Counted from the first letter of the stretch, positions 35,233 to 43,809 are shown. The stretch is DNA of 64,000 nucleotides from Herbiconiux aconitum (GCF_024979235.1 NZ_JANLCM010000002.1:372001-436000); one strand, 5' to 3'. Translations and numbers: made by a program. The notes: generated by a model not told the origin, from the letters alone.

Positions 35233-36096
35233 GTGCCGACGATCGGGGTGGTGCTGCTCACCCAGGGCAAGCGCCCCGACGACCTGCGCCGAGGCGCCGA
35301 GTCGCTGCTGGCCCAGGTGGGCGTGGCGCTCGACATCGTCTGCGTCGGAAACGGCTGGGTTCCGGTGGGGCTCCCGGATGCCGTGCGCACGCTGGCCTTG
35401 CCGGCCAACGTCGGCATACCGGCCGGTCGCAATGCGGGCGCTGCCGAAGTTTCGGGCGACTACATCTTCTTCCTCGACGACGACGCCAGTCTGCCCGACC
35501 CGTCGTTCCTGGCCGACGCGGTCGCGCACATCCGGAACGACCCCGGTATCGGCTTGCTGCAACCGCGCGTGGTCGACCCCTCGGGTGCCACGAATCCGCG
35601 TCGCTGGGTGCCGCGCATCCGCAAGGGCTCGGCCACACAATCGAGCAACGTGTTCTCGGTGTGGGAGGGCGCGACGCTGCTGCCGCGCGCCGTCTTCGAC
35701 GCGACGGGCGGCTGGGCCGCGCCGTTCTTCTACGCCCACGAGGGCATCGAACTCGCCTGGCGCGTGTGGGACCAAGGGCTCCGCACCTGGTACGCGGGCG
35801 ACCTCGTGGCCAACCACCCCGCGATCGAACCCACCCGGCACGCGTACTACTACCGGTTGAACGCACGCAACCGGGTGTGGCTCGCGAAGCGTAATCTGCC
35901 GGCGGTACTGGTGCCCCTCTACGTGGGCAGCTGGACGGGCATCCAGATCCTGCGCTGGGCACGGCGCCCCGCCGCCCTCCGCGCGTGGTTCGGCGGCTGG
36001 GCCGAGGGCTGGCGCACCGACGCGGGGGAGCGCCGCCCGATCTCCTGGCGCACGGTCTGGCGGATGACCCGGGCCGGCCGACCGCCCATCGTCTGA
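35233..36096 (+). CDS. Glycosyltransferase family 2
   Basis: Soluble GT-A enzyme of 287 residues. Seen: GVVLLTQGKRPDDLRRG at the N-terminus, NVGIPAGRNAGA, the nucleotide-sugar metal site FLDDDASLP, and AHEGIELAWRVWDQG, equivalent to the ED-type acid motif. The subgroup resembles rhamnosyl- or galactofuranosyl-type transferases. The GTG at 35233 is the first possible start, eight bases after the upstream stop. It follows the CDP-alcohol enzyme gene and precedes the TagF-like gene, whose own promoter is 8 bases before its start. Confidence 0.88.
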   Translation: MPTIGVVLLTQGKRPDDLRRGAESLLAQVGVALDIVCVGNGWVPVGLPDAVRTLALPANVGIPAGRNAGAAEVSGDYIFFLDDDASLPDPSFLADAVAHIRNDPGIGLLQPRVVDPSGATNPRRWVPRIRKGSATQSSNVFSVWEGATLLPRAVFDATGGWAAPFFYAHEGIELAWRVWDQGLRTWYAGDLVANHPAIEPTRHAYYYRLNARNRVWLAKRNLPAVLVPLYVGSWTGIQILRWARRPAALRAWFGGWAEGWRTDAGERRPISWRTVWRMTRAGRPPIV

Positions 36097-36187
36097 GCAC
36101 TGCTCACAGCTCCGCGGTCAAGGTCACGATTGCCTAAAGAAGCACTCTCCGAGAGGCCATCCGGACAGCCCGGCCGGATCGCGTCGC

Positions 36188-36193
36188 TAGCCT
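36188..36193 (+). promoter_or_regulatory. -10 box, leaderless type, of the TagF-like gene
   Basis: TAGCCT lies seven bases before the GTG at 36201. Confidence 0.5.
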
Positions 36194-36200
36194 GAAACGT

Positions 36201-37484
36201 GTGGGTGTACTGAACGATGCGAAGCTCGGCTGGACTGTGGTGCGAGACCTCCTGCGCTCCCGGCGGGTGCGTGCGAAACTCTCGACGCAGCTCGCCGCGC
36301 GTGCGCCACTGACCCGGCGTCGCTTCGAGATCGGTGTGTACTTCGCCGACGGCGAGGTGAACCTCTACCAGCTCCGGCAGTGGTACAAGCCGCTGCTCGA
36401 GCTCTCGAAGACGCATCCCGTCGTCATCCTCAGTCGCAACCCGAGCGGTGCCAGCGCTCTGCTCGACGAGAGCCCGTTGCCCGTCGCCTACGTGCGCAAG
36501 GTCGACGAACTCGAACAGTTCATCGCCGAGCAAGACCTGAAGATCGTGTTCTATGTGAACCAGAACGCTCGCAACTTCCAGATGATGCGCTACGGCCGCC
36601 GGTGGCACGTGTTCATCAATCATGGCGAGAGCGACAAGATGTACATGACCACGAACCAGTTCAAGGCCTACGACTACAGCTTCGTGGCCGGCGATGCCGC
36701 CGTCTCGCGGCTGAAGCGGGTGCTCTGGGACTACGACTTCGACAAGCGCGCCATTCCGATCGGTCGGCCCCAGGCCGATCACTACACCGGCACGGTGCCG
36801 TTCGAGCGCGACGGGCGCACGGTGGTGCTCTACGCCCCCACCTGGGAGGGTGACCGGCCGGCTGCCGCCTACGGCTCCATCGCCTCCCACGGTGTGGGGC
36901 TCGTGCGCGACATCCTGTCGTCGCCCGATCACCGCCTGATCTACCGCCCGCACCCGCGCAGCGGAGTGCTCGACCCGGCCTATTCGGCAGCGAATCGCGA
37001 GATCGCTGCGGCCATCGCGGCGGCGAACCGCGACGACCCCACCGCCCAGCACGTGCACGACACCGGCGCCGAGCTCGGCTGGCAACTCGCGGTGGCCGAT
37101 GTCGCCGTGGTCGACGTGTCGGCGATGGTCTATGACCGGCTGGCCACGGGCAAGCCGTTGCTCATCACCCGACCGGTGTCACCGGATGCGGAGATCGACA
37201 CCGGCGGCTACCTCTCCGATTGCGAGTGGCTGCTCGCCGAGCAGGCGCCACAGGTGCTGTCACGGATCGAACAGGTCTCGCACGACTCGGCGGCGAACGT
37301 GCGACTCGGTCGGTGGGTCAGCCACTACTTCGGCGACACCGCGCCCGGTGCCGCCACCCGGCGCTTCCACGGGGCGGTCGAAGGACTGCTCGCCGAGTGG
37401 TCGCGCAACGCGGCACTGCACGCCCGTGACGAGCTGGTGGACGGCAGCGAGGCCTACGCCGAGCACGACGACGAGCGACTGTAG
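36201..37484 (+). CDS. CDP-glycerol glycerophosphotransferase-like protein (TagF family)
   Basis: Protein of 427 residues of the TagB/TagF family, which add glycerol phosphate or similar units to teichoic-acid-like polymers from CDP donors. Seen: VFYVNQNARNFQMMRYG and the active-site histidine in HVFINHGESDKM, LYAPTWEG, the second histidine in IYRPHPRSG, and DVSAMVYDRLATGKPLL in the donor site. It appears cytosolic or peripheral. It lacks the long N-terminal GT2 domain of bifunctional enzymes, but two separate GT2 genes lie just upstream. The group is likely a surface glycopolymer pathway. Confidence 0.9.
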   Translation: MGVLNDAKLGWTVVRDLLRSRRVRAKLSTQLAARAPLTRRRFEIGVYFADGEVNLYQLRQWYKPLLELSKTHPVVILSRNPSGASALLDESPLPVAYVRKVDELEQFIAEQDLKIVFYVNQNARNFQMMRYGRRWHVFINHGESDKMYMTTNQFKAYDYSFVAGDAAVSRLKRVLWDYDFDKRAIPIGRPQADHYTGTVPFERDGRTVVLYAPTWEGDRPAAAYGSIASHGVGLVRDILSSPDHRLIYRPHPRSGVLDPAYSAANREIAAAIAAANRDDPTAQHVHDTGAELGWQLAVADVAVVDVSAMVYDRLATGKPLLITRPVSPDAEIDTGGYLSDCEWLLAEQAPQVLSRIEQVSHDSAANVRLGRWVSHYFGDTAPGAATRRFHGAVEGLLAEWSRNAALHARDELVDGSEAYAEHDDERL

Positions 37485-37508
37485 CTGTTCGCTACCGTGC
37501 TTCCGCGG

Positions 37509-37763
37509 TCAGCTGTGGCTGGAGCGGGCGAGAACGTATTTCGCCACGATTACGGCGATCCCGGCGATGAGCAGAAAGACGCCGGCGGTGACGAGCATCG
37601 GTGTGAAGTCGTAACCGGTGGCGGCCAAAACGGGCTCGGCCGCCGAGGGGCGCGGGTGCGAGCCGGAGGCGAGCTGTCCATCCGAGTGCGCCAGAGCGGC
37701 GGTGGCCCCGAATCCGAGAAGTGCCAGGGTTCCCAGCACGGCGGCGACGACACGATACTTCAT
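37509..37763 (-). CDS. Tiny LAATG-anchored surface protein
   Basis: Protein of 84 residues. A signal peptide (1-25, cleavage after ALA) is followed by only about 20 residues, then LAATG (46-50), a hydrophobic helix (TPMLVTAGVFLLIAGIAVIV) and a short basic tail. This is the full layout of a sortase substrate with almost no mature protein. The start at 37763 has AGGGGG upstream; a further in-frame ATG exists 27 bases up. Function is unknown: it could be a spacer, a peptide anchor, or a decoy for the sortase. Convergent with the TagF-like gene, 24 bases away. Confidence 0.82.
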   Translation of the reverse strand: MKYRVVAAVLGTLALLGFGATAALAHSDGQLASGSHPRPSAAEPVLAATGYDFTPMLVTAGVFLLIAGIAVIVAKYVLARSSHS

Positions 37764-37854
37764 GACATCCCCCTCACCGTGACGAAACAACCCCGAAAGC
37801 TGACACGCCCCGGCTGAAGTTCTACGCTACCACTCTGCTGTGAATCGCCCGAAT

Positions 37855-38709
37855 TCAGATGCGGATGTCAGGATGCTCCGGAACGCCCACGTCGCGCGGG
37901 CCGGGCGCCTCCGTGATCTCCTTGCGTTTGCGCGACGGCATCAGCTTGGTGAGGGACTTCTTGTCGGCTTTCTCGCGTTTCTCGCCCTTGCGGCGCTTCC
38001 CTCCCTCACCCGTCACGGCTTTCGGTGCCTTGACCGTGATCGCGAGCTCCATCGGGAACGTGAACGGTGCGGCACCGAACGCGCTGCGGGCGCTCTGGAT
38101 GACGGTGCGCCCCAACACGAGGTTGCCCACACCGCCGATGGCCGCGCCGATGCCGAAGGGGATGGCCCGCCCGATCACGTTGGCGCCCTGACCCACGGCG
38201 AACCGCTTGATGAAGACGTTTCTCAACTGATCGGCCACCGGCCCCACGACGAACTGCGGCAGACTGCTCGTCACCACCTGCCCCCAATAGGCGTTGCGCC
38301 CCACGCCGCCCGTCGCCTGGCCGGCGATCTGTTTCAGCAGGTCGCTGCCCGCCTTGCCCATCAGCAGGGTCATCACGAGCGCGCGGGCGCGATCTGGGTC
38401 GTCCACCGCGATGCCGTGCACCTCGGTGACCGATTGCGCGAACAGTGCCGTGGTCTCGAGGAACCCGGCGGTCTCGACAGCGCTCAAACCGAGCGAGATC
38501 CCGGTGCCGACGAACGGCAGCATCGAACTCGCCCCGACGGCCGCACCGCCGCTGGTCACCGCGGTGACGTAGCGGCGTTCGAGGATGACGAGCAATTCCT
38601 GAGGCGAAGCATCCGGATGCAGCCGTCGGATGCTGCGCAGGTGGGCGAGCACGACCGGCCGATGGATGCTCAGCAGACGGTCGATGTTGCGCTCGAGGCG
38701 AGAGGACAT
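37855..38709 (-). CDS. Hypothetical protein with Gly-rich hydrophobic segments and basic tail
   Basis: I do not recognise a family with certainty for this 284-residue protein. It starts with charged helices (LERNIDRLLSIHRP), then two Gly/Ala-rich hydrophobic segments (AVGASSMLPFVGTGISLGL, about 60-80; IPFGIGAAIGGVGNLVLG, about 190-207) that could insert in a membrane, resembling EcsC-like proteins. The C-terminus is a lysine/arginine-rich tail (KRRKGEKREKADKK). The ATG at 38709 begins 49 bases from the divergent acetolactate decarboxylase gene. The basic tail may bind nucleic acid or phospholipid heads. Confidence 0.75.
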   Translation of the reverse strand: MSSRLERNIDRLLSIHRPVVLAHLRSIRRLHPDASPQELLVILERRYVTAVTSGGAAVGASSMLPFVGTGISLGLSAVETAGFLETTALFAQSVTEVHGIAVDDPDRARALVMTLLMGKAGSDLLKQIAGQATGGVGRNAYWGQVVTSSLPQFVVGPVADQLRNVFIKRFAVGQGANVIGRAIPFGIGAAIGGVGNLVLGRTVIQSARSAFGAAPFTFPMELAITVKAPKAVTGEGGKRRKGEKREKADKKSLTKLMPSRKRKEITEAPGPRDVGVPEHPDIRI

Positions 38710-38758
38710 GGTTCTACTCTGCTGTGTTCTGCTGAAGAGTGCGGGAGAATAGCGGGTT

Positions 38759-39496
38759 ATGCGCCGAAATCGTCGGGCCGAGAAGTCGGTCGTCCAGTTT
38801 TCGATCGTCGACGCTTTGGTCGCCGGGCTCTTCGACGGGGTCTTCACCGTGGGGCGGATCGCCCGCAGCGGCACCCTCGGGCTCGGGTGCGGCGACCACA
38901 TGGATGGCGAGCTCGTGGTTCTCGACGGGGAGTTCCGGCTCTTCCACGGCGACGGGCGGATGACCGTGCTCGGCGCATCCGATTCCCTCGCCTTCGCCGA
39001 GGTGGTCGACTTCGAGCCGGAGAGCTCCGAGTTCGTGGTGTCGGTCGAGTCGCTGGCTGCGCTGATCGCCGACATCCACGAGCGGGTGGTGAGTGAGAAC
39101 ATCTTTCACGCCGTGCGCTTCGATGCTCATTTCGCCTCCATCAGCCTGCGCGAGGCGAAGCGGCAGTCGAAGCCGTATCGTCCGCTCGCCGAGGCGGTGC
39201 AGGATCAGCGCGAGAACGTGGTGACCGACGTCTCGGGCACGGTGCTGGGTTTCATCGCTCCTCACGTGTTCCAGGGCGTGACGGTGGCGGGGGCTCACCT
39301 CCACTTCGTCGATCAGAGCGGTGAGGTGGGCGGGCACGTGCTCGGCCTGGCCGGGGCGAGCGGAGAGCTGGCGGTCGAGAGCTATTCGGGCGTCACCGTG
39401 CGGCTGCCTTCGTCGGCCGAGTATCTCGCGGCCGATCTCGACCTCGCCGACGCCGATGCCGCCATCCGGCACGCCGAATCGGATCATCAGCGGTGA
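38759..39496 (+). CDS. budA: Alpha-acetolactate decarboxylase
   Basis: Enzyme of 245 residues that converts acetolactate to acetoin in the cytosol. Seen: QFSIVDALVAGLFDG, GDHMDGELVVLDG, and the zinc site with H180 and H182 (GAHLHFVDQSG) and H193 (GGHVLG); HAVRFDAHFASISLREA also fits. No acetolactate synthase or butanediol dehydrogenase lies nearby, so the pathway genes are dispersed. Its stop overlaps the GTG of a MOSC-domain gene by four bases (GTGA), an odd partnership. GAGAAT lies eight bases before the ATG and might be a weak -10. Confidence 0.92.
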   Translation: MRRNRRAEKSVVQFSIVDALVAGLFDGVFTVGRIARSGTLGLGCGDHMDGELVVLDGEFRLFHGDGRMTVLGASDSLAFAEVVDFEPESSEFVVSVESLAALIADIHERVVSENIFHAVRFDAHFASISLREAKRQSKPYRPLAEAVQDQRENVVTDVSGTVLGFIAPHVFQGVTVAGAHLHFVDQSGEVGGHVLGLAGASGELAVESYSGVTVRLPSSAEYLAADLDLADADAAIRHAESDHQR

Positions 39497-40059
39497 GTGC
39501 CGGAGAGCTCGTGGTCGAGTACCCGGTGGAGATCGTGCACTTGCTGGTGTCATCGGTGCATCGCTACGAGGGCCGACCGGCCGACGGGCCGCTGCCGGTG
39601 CCGCCAGGTGAGATCGAGTCGCGCTCGGAGGTCGAGGTGCGGGAAGGGCTCGGCATCGTGGGTGACCGCTACTTCGGGCGCCCTGCGCACAAGCGCGCCG
39701 CCGTCACCGTGATGGCCGCCGAGTCGCTCGACGCGGTGCAGGCGCTGCTGGGTGTGGCGCATCCGTTCGACCTCGGGGCCACTCGGCGCAACATCACGCT
39801 CCGCGGAGTCGATGTGGACGCCCTTGCCGGTGTGGAGTTCAGTCTCGACTCGGGCTCCGGGCCGGTGCTGTTCCGCGGGCATCGACCCGCGAACCCCTGC
39901 GCCTGGATGAACGTGACGCTCGCCCCAGGGGCGCACAAGGCTCTGCGAGGGCGGGGAGGCGTGCGAAGCGAGCCCCTGTCGACGGGAGTGCTGAGCCTGG
40001 GGCCGGCGGTGTTGCGGGTAGCAGATGCACTGGGGGGAGTCGAGCCCCTCCGGAGTTAG
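39493..40059 (+). CDS. MOSC-domain protein
   Basis: Protein of 188 residues with the MOSC fold (molybdenum cofactor sulfurase C-terminal domain) at its core: GDRYFGRPAHKRAAVT, TRRNITLRGVDV and the conserved cysteine in ANPCAWMN. MOSC proteins handle molybdenum cofactor or bind Mo directly, as in YiiM and mARC-like enzymes. This one has no fused reductase domain and probably needs separate electron donors. It is translationally coupled to budA, with no molybdenum gene in the window, so its role is open. Confidence 0.88.
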   Translation: MSAGELVVEYPVEIVHLLVSSVHRYEGRPADGPLPVPPGEIESRSEVEVREGLGIVGDRYFGRPAHKRAAVTVMAAESLDAVQALLGVAHPFDLGATRRNITLRGVDVDALAGVEFSLDSGSGPVLFRGHRPANPCAWMNVTLAPGAHKALRGRGGVRSEPLSTGVLSLGPAVLRVADALGGVEPLRS

Positions 40060-40125
40060 CCGGATCGTGCCAGCGTCGAGAGGAGGATGTCGCAACCGGC
40101 GACGTTCCGACGACGGGAGATCACG

Positions 40126-41094
40126 ATGGCGCGCTTCGGCTACACCTTGATGACGGAACAGAGCGGACCGAAGGAACTCGTCCGCTATGCGATCGCTGCA
40201 GAAGAGGTGGGCTTCGACTTCGAGGTCTCGAGTGACCACTACTCGCCCTGGCTCACCGAGCAGGGGCATGCGCCTTACGCCTGGACGGTGCTCGGAGCCG
40301 TCGCGCAGGCCACCTCGCGGGTGGAGCTCGCGACCTACGTGACCTGCCCGACGATGCGCTACCACCCGGCGGTGATCGCGCAGAAGGCGGCGACGATGCA
40401 GATCCTCTCCGACGGGCGCTTCATCCTGGGTCTGGGTTCGGGTGAGAACCTCAACGAGCACGTGGTCGGCCAGGGCTGGCCGGCGGTCGATGCCCGGCAG
40501 GACATGCTCGAGGAGGCCGTGCAGATCATCCGTGAGCTGCACACCGGCGAGCTGGTGACGTGGGAAGGCGACTACTTCCGGGTCGACTCGGCCCGTATCT
40601 GGGACGCGCCGGATGGCGGCGTTCCCCTCGGCTTGGCCGTCTCGGGCGACAAGTCCATCGCCCGGTTCGCGCCACTCGGCGACCACCTGATCGCGGTCGA
40701 ACCGGACGCGTCGCTCGTGTCGGGCTGGGCGTCGGCGAACGGCGGGCCGGCTCCCCGCTCGATCGGGCAGATCCCGATCTGCTGGGACCCGTCCGCGTCG
40801 GCCGCGGTCGCGAGGGCGCACGAGCAGTTCCGGTGGTTCGGTGGCGGATGGTCGGTGAACGCCGATCTGCCGACGCCGGCCGGATTCGCGGGCGCAAGCC
40901 AATTCGTGCGGCCCGACGACGTGTCGTCGTCGATCCCGTGCGGGCCCGACCTGGATGCCATCGCCGAGAGTGTGCGGCCCTACCTGGAGGCGGGGTTCAC
41001 GGATGTGGCGCTGGTGCAGGTGGGCGACGAGGGGCAGGATCGATTCCTTGCTGAGGCTGCCGGGCCGCTGTTGGAGAAGCTCCGGGCGCTCTGA
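40126..41094 (+). CDS. F420-dependent oxidoreductase, glucose-6-phosphate dehydrogenase-like (LLM class)
   Basis: TIM-barrel protein of 322 residues of the luciferase-like monooxygenase class, subgroup of F420-dependent G6P dehydrogenase relatives. Seen: FGYTLMTEQSGPKELVRYA, SSDHYSPWL, ILGLGSGENLNEHVVG and VDARQDMLEEAVQIIREL. It would reduce F420 with a sugar phosphate or another substrate; the exact substrate is unknown. The ATG at 40126 has GGGAGA five bases upstream. An earlier in-frame ATG at 40087 lies directly on an AGGAGG, too close to use it. Stand-alone gene. Confidence 0.88.
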   Translation: MARFGYTLMTEQSGPKELVRYAIAAEEVGFDFEVSSDHYSPWLTEQGHAPYAWTVLGAVAQATSRVELATYVTCPTMRYHPAVIAQKAATMQILSDGRFILGLGSGENLNEHVVGQGWPAVDARQDMLEEAVQIIRELHTGELVTWEGDYFRVDSARIWDAPDGGVPLGLAVSGDKSIARFAPLGDHLIAVEPDASLVSGWASANGGPAPRSIGQIPICWDPSASAAVARAHEQFRWFGGGWSVNADLPTPAGFAGASQFVRPDDVSSSIPCGPDLDAIAESVRPYLEAGFTDVALVQVGDEGQDRFLAEAAGPLLEKLRAL

Positions 41095-41264
41095 CTCGTG
41101 TTCGGGCGTTCGGAATTGCCTTCGGGTCGGGCCGGGGTGGAGGGCTCTGGGCGAGGATGTTCGGGTAGTCGTGCCGCCCTCGGCCAGGCGGTGCGGGCGA
41201 GCGCGCCGAGCTGCGCGCGGGTCACGATAGTCGCCCCACGATCTGCCCGCTTGCCGCCTCCGGT

Positions 41265-42773
41265 TCAGTCGGCGGGGGCGCGTGGGGGTGCGGTGTGGTG
41301 GTGGCGGCCGTGGGGGCTGCGCCAATTGAGGTGGCGTGGCCGGTCGGGGTCGGGCTTGACGGTCCAGCCGGTGTCGTGTTTCAGGTGGTGGTGGCGGGAG
41401 CAGAGGTAGGTGAGGTTCTCGGCGGTGGTGCCGCCGCCGTGGGCCCAGTCTCGGGTGTGGTCGAGTTCGCAGCGGTTGGCGCGGTGTCCGCAGCCGGGGA
41501 ATCGGCAGGTCTGGTCGATCGCGGCGAGCACGAGCCGCAGTTCGGGTGGGGCGCTGTACCGGTCGCGCCCGGTCTCATCGTGTCGGCCGGCGCCGGTCGT
41601 GGGGTGGGTGCCGCCGTCGGTGTGGCGGCCGGTGTCGGCGGTGGGGTGGGTTTCGGCGGTGTGGCGGCCGGTGCCGGTGGTGGGGAGGGTGGTGCCCTCG
41701 GCGTGGCGGCCAGTGCCGGAGGTGGGGCGGGTGGCGCAAGTGATCAAGGGGGCAGCGGTGCCAGTGCGGCGGCCGGCGCTGGTCGTGCGGGGCGTGGCGC
41801 CGTTGGTGGGCAGGTGGTCGGCGGCCGCACGGCCCCAGTGTCGGGTGACCATTTTCGGCTCCCCGGTGACCGGGTGGGTCAGAACCCGGAGGAACGTCGG
41901 CGCGGTGGCCGCGATTTGGCGGGCGGTGTCGGCGTCGATCGGGCCGTAGCCGTGCAGGTCGCCCGGTTCGTCGGATGCTCCCGCGACGGTCGCGGCGGGG
42001 ATGGTGACGAGCACGGCGGGGGTGATGGATGCGGGCCGGGCCGGGTTGTCGGGGGTGAGCACCAGTCGGGTGAGGGCGTCGGCGCGGCGTTGCGGGTGGG
42101 TGCGTGGGTCGGTGTCGGAGCGTTCGGCGCGGGCGATCTTGTCGAGGAGGTCGTCGATCGCGACCGCGTCGACTGCGGGCAGGTGGTGGGTGAGGGTCGC
42201 CATCCCGTCGCACTCGGGAGAGAGCCACACGCTCCGCTCCTCCCGCGCCTGCCGGTGACGCGTCATGATGGATTCCGGGTGGGCGGTTTCGCGCATCCGG
42301 CGGGCCCTGTCGGCGAAGCGGTGCGCGGGCAGCACGGCGGCCTCGACGAGCAGCCGGGCTTCGAACTCGGGCCGGGCCTCGGCGGGCAGGGTGCAGGCGT
42401 GGGCGACGAGGTGCCGGGTGTGCAACGCCGACACCCGGCCGTTTTCGAGGGCGGTGAGTGTGGTCGGGTAGTCGCGCACGAGTTGCTCGGCCTCGTTCAT
42501 CAGCCGCGCCACGGTGCGCTCCGACCGCAATGTCGCAGTGGCGATCTCGACCGCGACCAGTGTGCGTTCCCCCTCCCGGGCGGCCGAGAACTCGCGACCG
42601 ACCGGCGACACCAGCGCGGCCCGTTCGTCGGCGATCTGGGCCGCCGCGGCCAGGCACCGGGCCCGGCGGGCATCCAACGCGGCCGTCTGAAGGTCGATCT
42701 CGCGTAGCTCGTCGATCGCGGCATCGAGGCGCGCGTCGAGCTCCTCGATGCGGGTCACGAACAAGCTCTTCAT
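41265..42773 (-). CDS. DUF222/HNH endonuclease-like protein (13E12 repeat family)
   Basis: Protein of 502 residues typical of a multi-copy actinobacterial family. The N-terminal DUF222 domain spans about 10-330. The C-terminal HNH nuclease motif reads CRFPGCGHRANRCELDHTRDW, then LCSRHHHLKH, with two zinc-type cysteines and the catalytic His. Between them lie about three imperfect 13-14-residue repeats with TGRH cores (about 340-400). Whether these proteins cut DNA is unknown; they are often linked to mobile or variable regions. The ATG at 42773 directly precedes a coiled region. Confidence 0.92.
   Translation of the reverse strand: MKSLFVTRIEELDARLDAAIDELREIDLQTAALDARRARCLAAAAQIADERAALVSPVGREFSAAREGERTLVAVEIATATLRSERTVARLMNEAEQLVRDYPTTLTALENGRVSALHTRHLVAHACTLPAEARPEFEARLLVEAAVLPAHRFADRARRMRETAHPESIMTRHRQAREERSVWLSPECDGMATLTHHLPAVDAVAIDDLLDKIARAERSDTDPRTHPQRRADALTRLVLTPDNPARPASITPAVLVTIPAATVAGASDEPGDLHGYGPIDADTARQIAATAPTFLRVLTHPVTGEPKMVTRHWGRAAADHLPTNGATPRTTSAGRRTGTAAPLITCATRPTSGTGRHAEGTTLPTTGTGRHTAETHPTADTGRHTDGGTHPTTGAGRHDETGRDRYSAPPELRLVLAAIDQTCRFPGCGHRANRCELDHTRDWAHGGGTTAENLTYLCSRHHHLKHDTGWTVKPDPDRPRHLNWRSPHGRHHHTAPPRAPAD
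41581..41760. repeat. 39-42 base tandem repeats inside the DUF222-HNH gene
   Basis: GTGGCGGCC recurs at 41622, 41661 and 41703 in otherwise similar G/T-rich units. The in-frame product is the TGRH repeat linker of the HNH protein. Confidence 0.75.
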
Positions 42774-42855
42774 GAGAATAATTCAAGCATGAGCCACCGA
42801 CACTCGACCTGCCACGCCGACCGGCTGCCGCGAGCTTGACACTCGCCACCACCGC

Positions 42856-43713
42856 TCAGAGGGCGCGCAACGCCTCCACCAGCGGCGTCGTCGGGTGCCC
42901 GATCAGTTGGGCGAGCTCGCCGGAGGTCTCGGCGAGCAGACCGTCGCGGATGTTGCCGTCGAGCGCGACCACGAAGCCCGCCGTCCCGGCATCCAATCCT
43001 GCGTCGGTGAGGATCGCGAGATGCTCCTCGGGGCTCACCGAGCGGTAGACCACCGGGCGGCCGAGCACCTCGGAAGCCGCGGCAGCGAAGTCGGAACCGG
43101 TCCACGCGACGTCGCCCGAGAGCTCGTAGACGGCGCCTTCGTGGCCGGGAGTGGTGAGCACGGCCGCGATCGCTTCGGCGTAGTCGGTGCGCGAGGCGCT
43201 GGCCACCCGGCCCGAACCGGTGCTGGTGAGGAACACGCCGGTCTCTCGAGCCTGCTCGAGTGCCGACAGGTAGTTCTCGCTGTACCAGTTGTTGCGGAGG
43301 ATCGTCGTGGTGAGTCCCGAAGCGGCGAGGAGTTCCTCGGTCGCCTTGTGCTCAGGCGCCAGAACGAGTGGAGAGGTGGTGGCGTGCGGGGCACTGGTGT
43401 AGACGATCCGCTCGACACCCGCCCGCTTGGCCGCTTCGATGACGTTCGCGTGCAACGCCACTCTGTTGCCGGGCTCGCTCGCAGAGACGAGCACAACGGC
43501 GGATGCGCCCGCGATCGCCGAATCGAGGCTCGCAGGGTCGCTGAAGTCGATGGCCGCGGTGCGCACGCCGGGAAGGGTCTCAGCCAGCTCGGCCAGCTTG
43601 GACGCGTCGCGACCGGCGGCGACGATGTCGGAGGCCGGGATGCCTCGCGCGAGCAGGTGGTCGACGGTGAAGTGGCCGAGGTGGCCGGTGGCGCCGGTGA
43701 CGACGATGGTCAT
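42856..43713 (-). CDS. NmrA/QorB-like NAD(P)H-binding reductase
   Basis: Protein of 285 residues. VVTGATGHLGHFTVDHLL is the Rossmann loop, and AAGRDASKL after strand 2 fits NADP(H). TSAPHATTSPLVLAPEHKATEELL and LRNNWYSENYL are typical of QorB-type quinone oxidoreductases. It probably reduces quinones or acts as a redox sensor. The ATG at 43713 has AAAGGAA upstream. It is divergent from an HxlR regulator 108 bases away, the same pairing as the QorR-qorA type locus of Corynebacterium; control by that regulator is inferred. Confidence 0.88.
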   Translation of the reverse strand: MTIVVTGATGHLGHFTVDHLLARGIPASDIVAAGRDASKLAELAETLPGVRTAAIDFSDPASLDSAIAGASAVVLVSASEPGNRVALHANVIEAAKRAGVERIVYTSAPHATTSPLVLAPEHKATEELLAASGLTTTILRNNWYSENYLSALEQARETGVFLTSTGSGRVASASRTDYAEAIAAVLTTPGHEGAVYELSGDVAWTGSDFAAAASEVLGRPVVYRSVSPEEHLAILTDAGLDAGTAGFVVALDGNIRDGLLAETSGELAQLIGHPTTPLVEALRAL

Positions 43714-43809
43714 GATGTTCCTTTCCGTGGCCCGCACTCACGGGCCGGTCGAGGGGTGAAACCCGTGCACATCCGCGATACTTCCCCGTCGATGGTACCC
43801 ACTTTTCGG

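Noticed and set aside
40087..40125. ATG at 40087 as the start of the F420 oxidoreductase
   Set aside because: AGGAGG touches this ATG with no spacer. The ATG at 40126 has a well-spaced GGGAGA and gives the family N-terminus.
41581..41760. 39-42 base repeats as a CRISPR array
   Set aside because: They are degenerate, coding and in frame within the DUF222-HNH gene, and no cas genes exist nearby.
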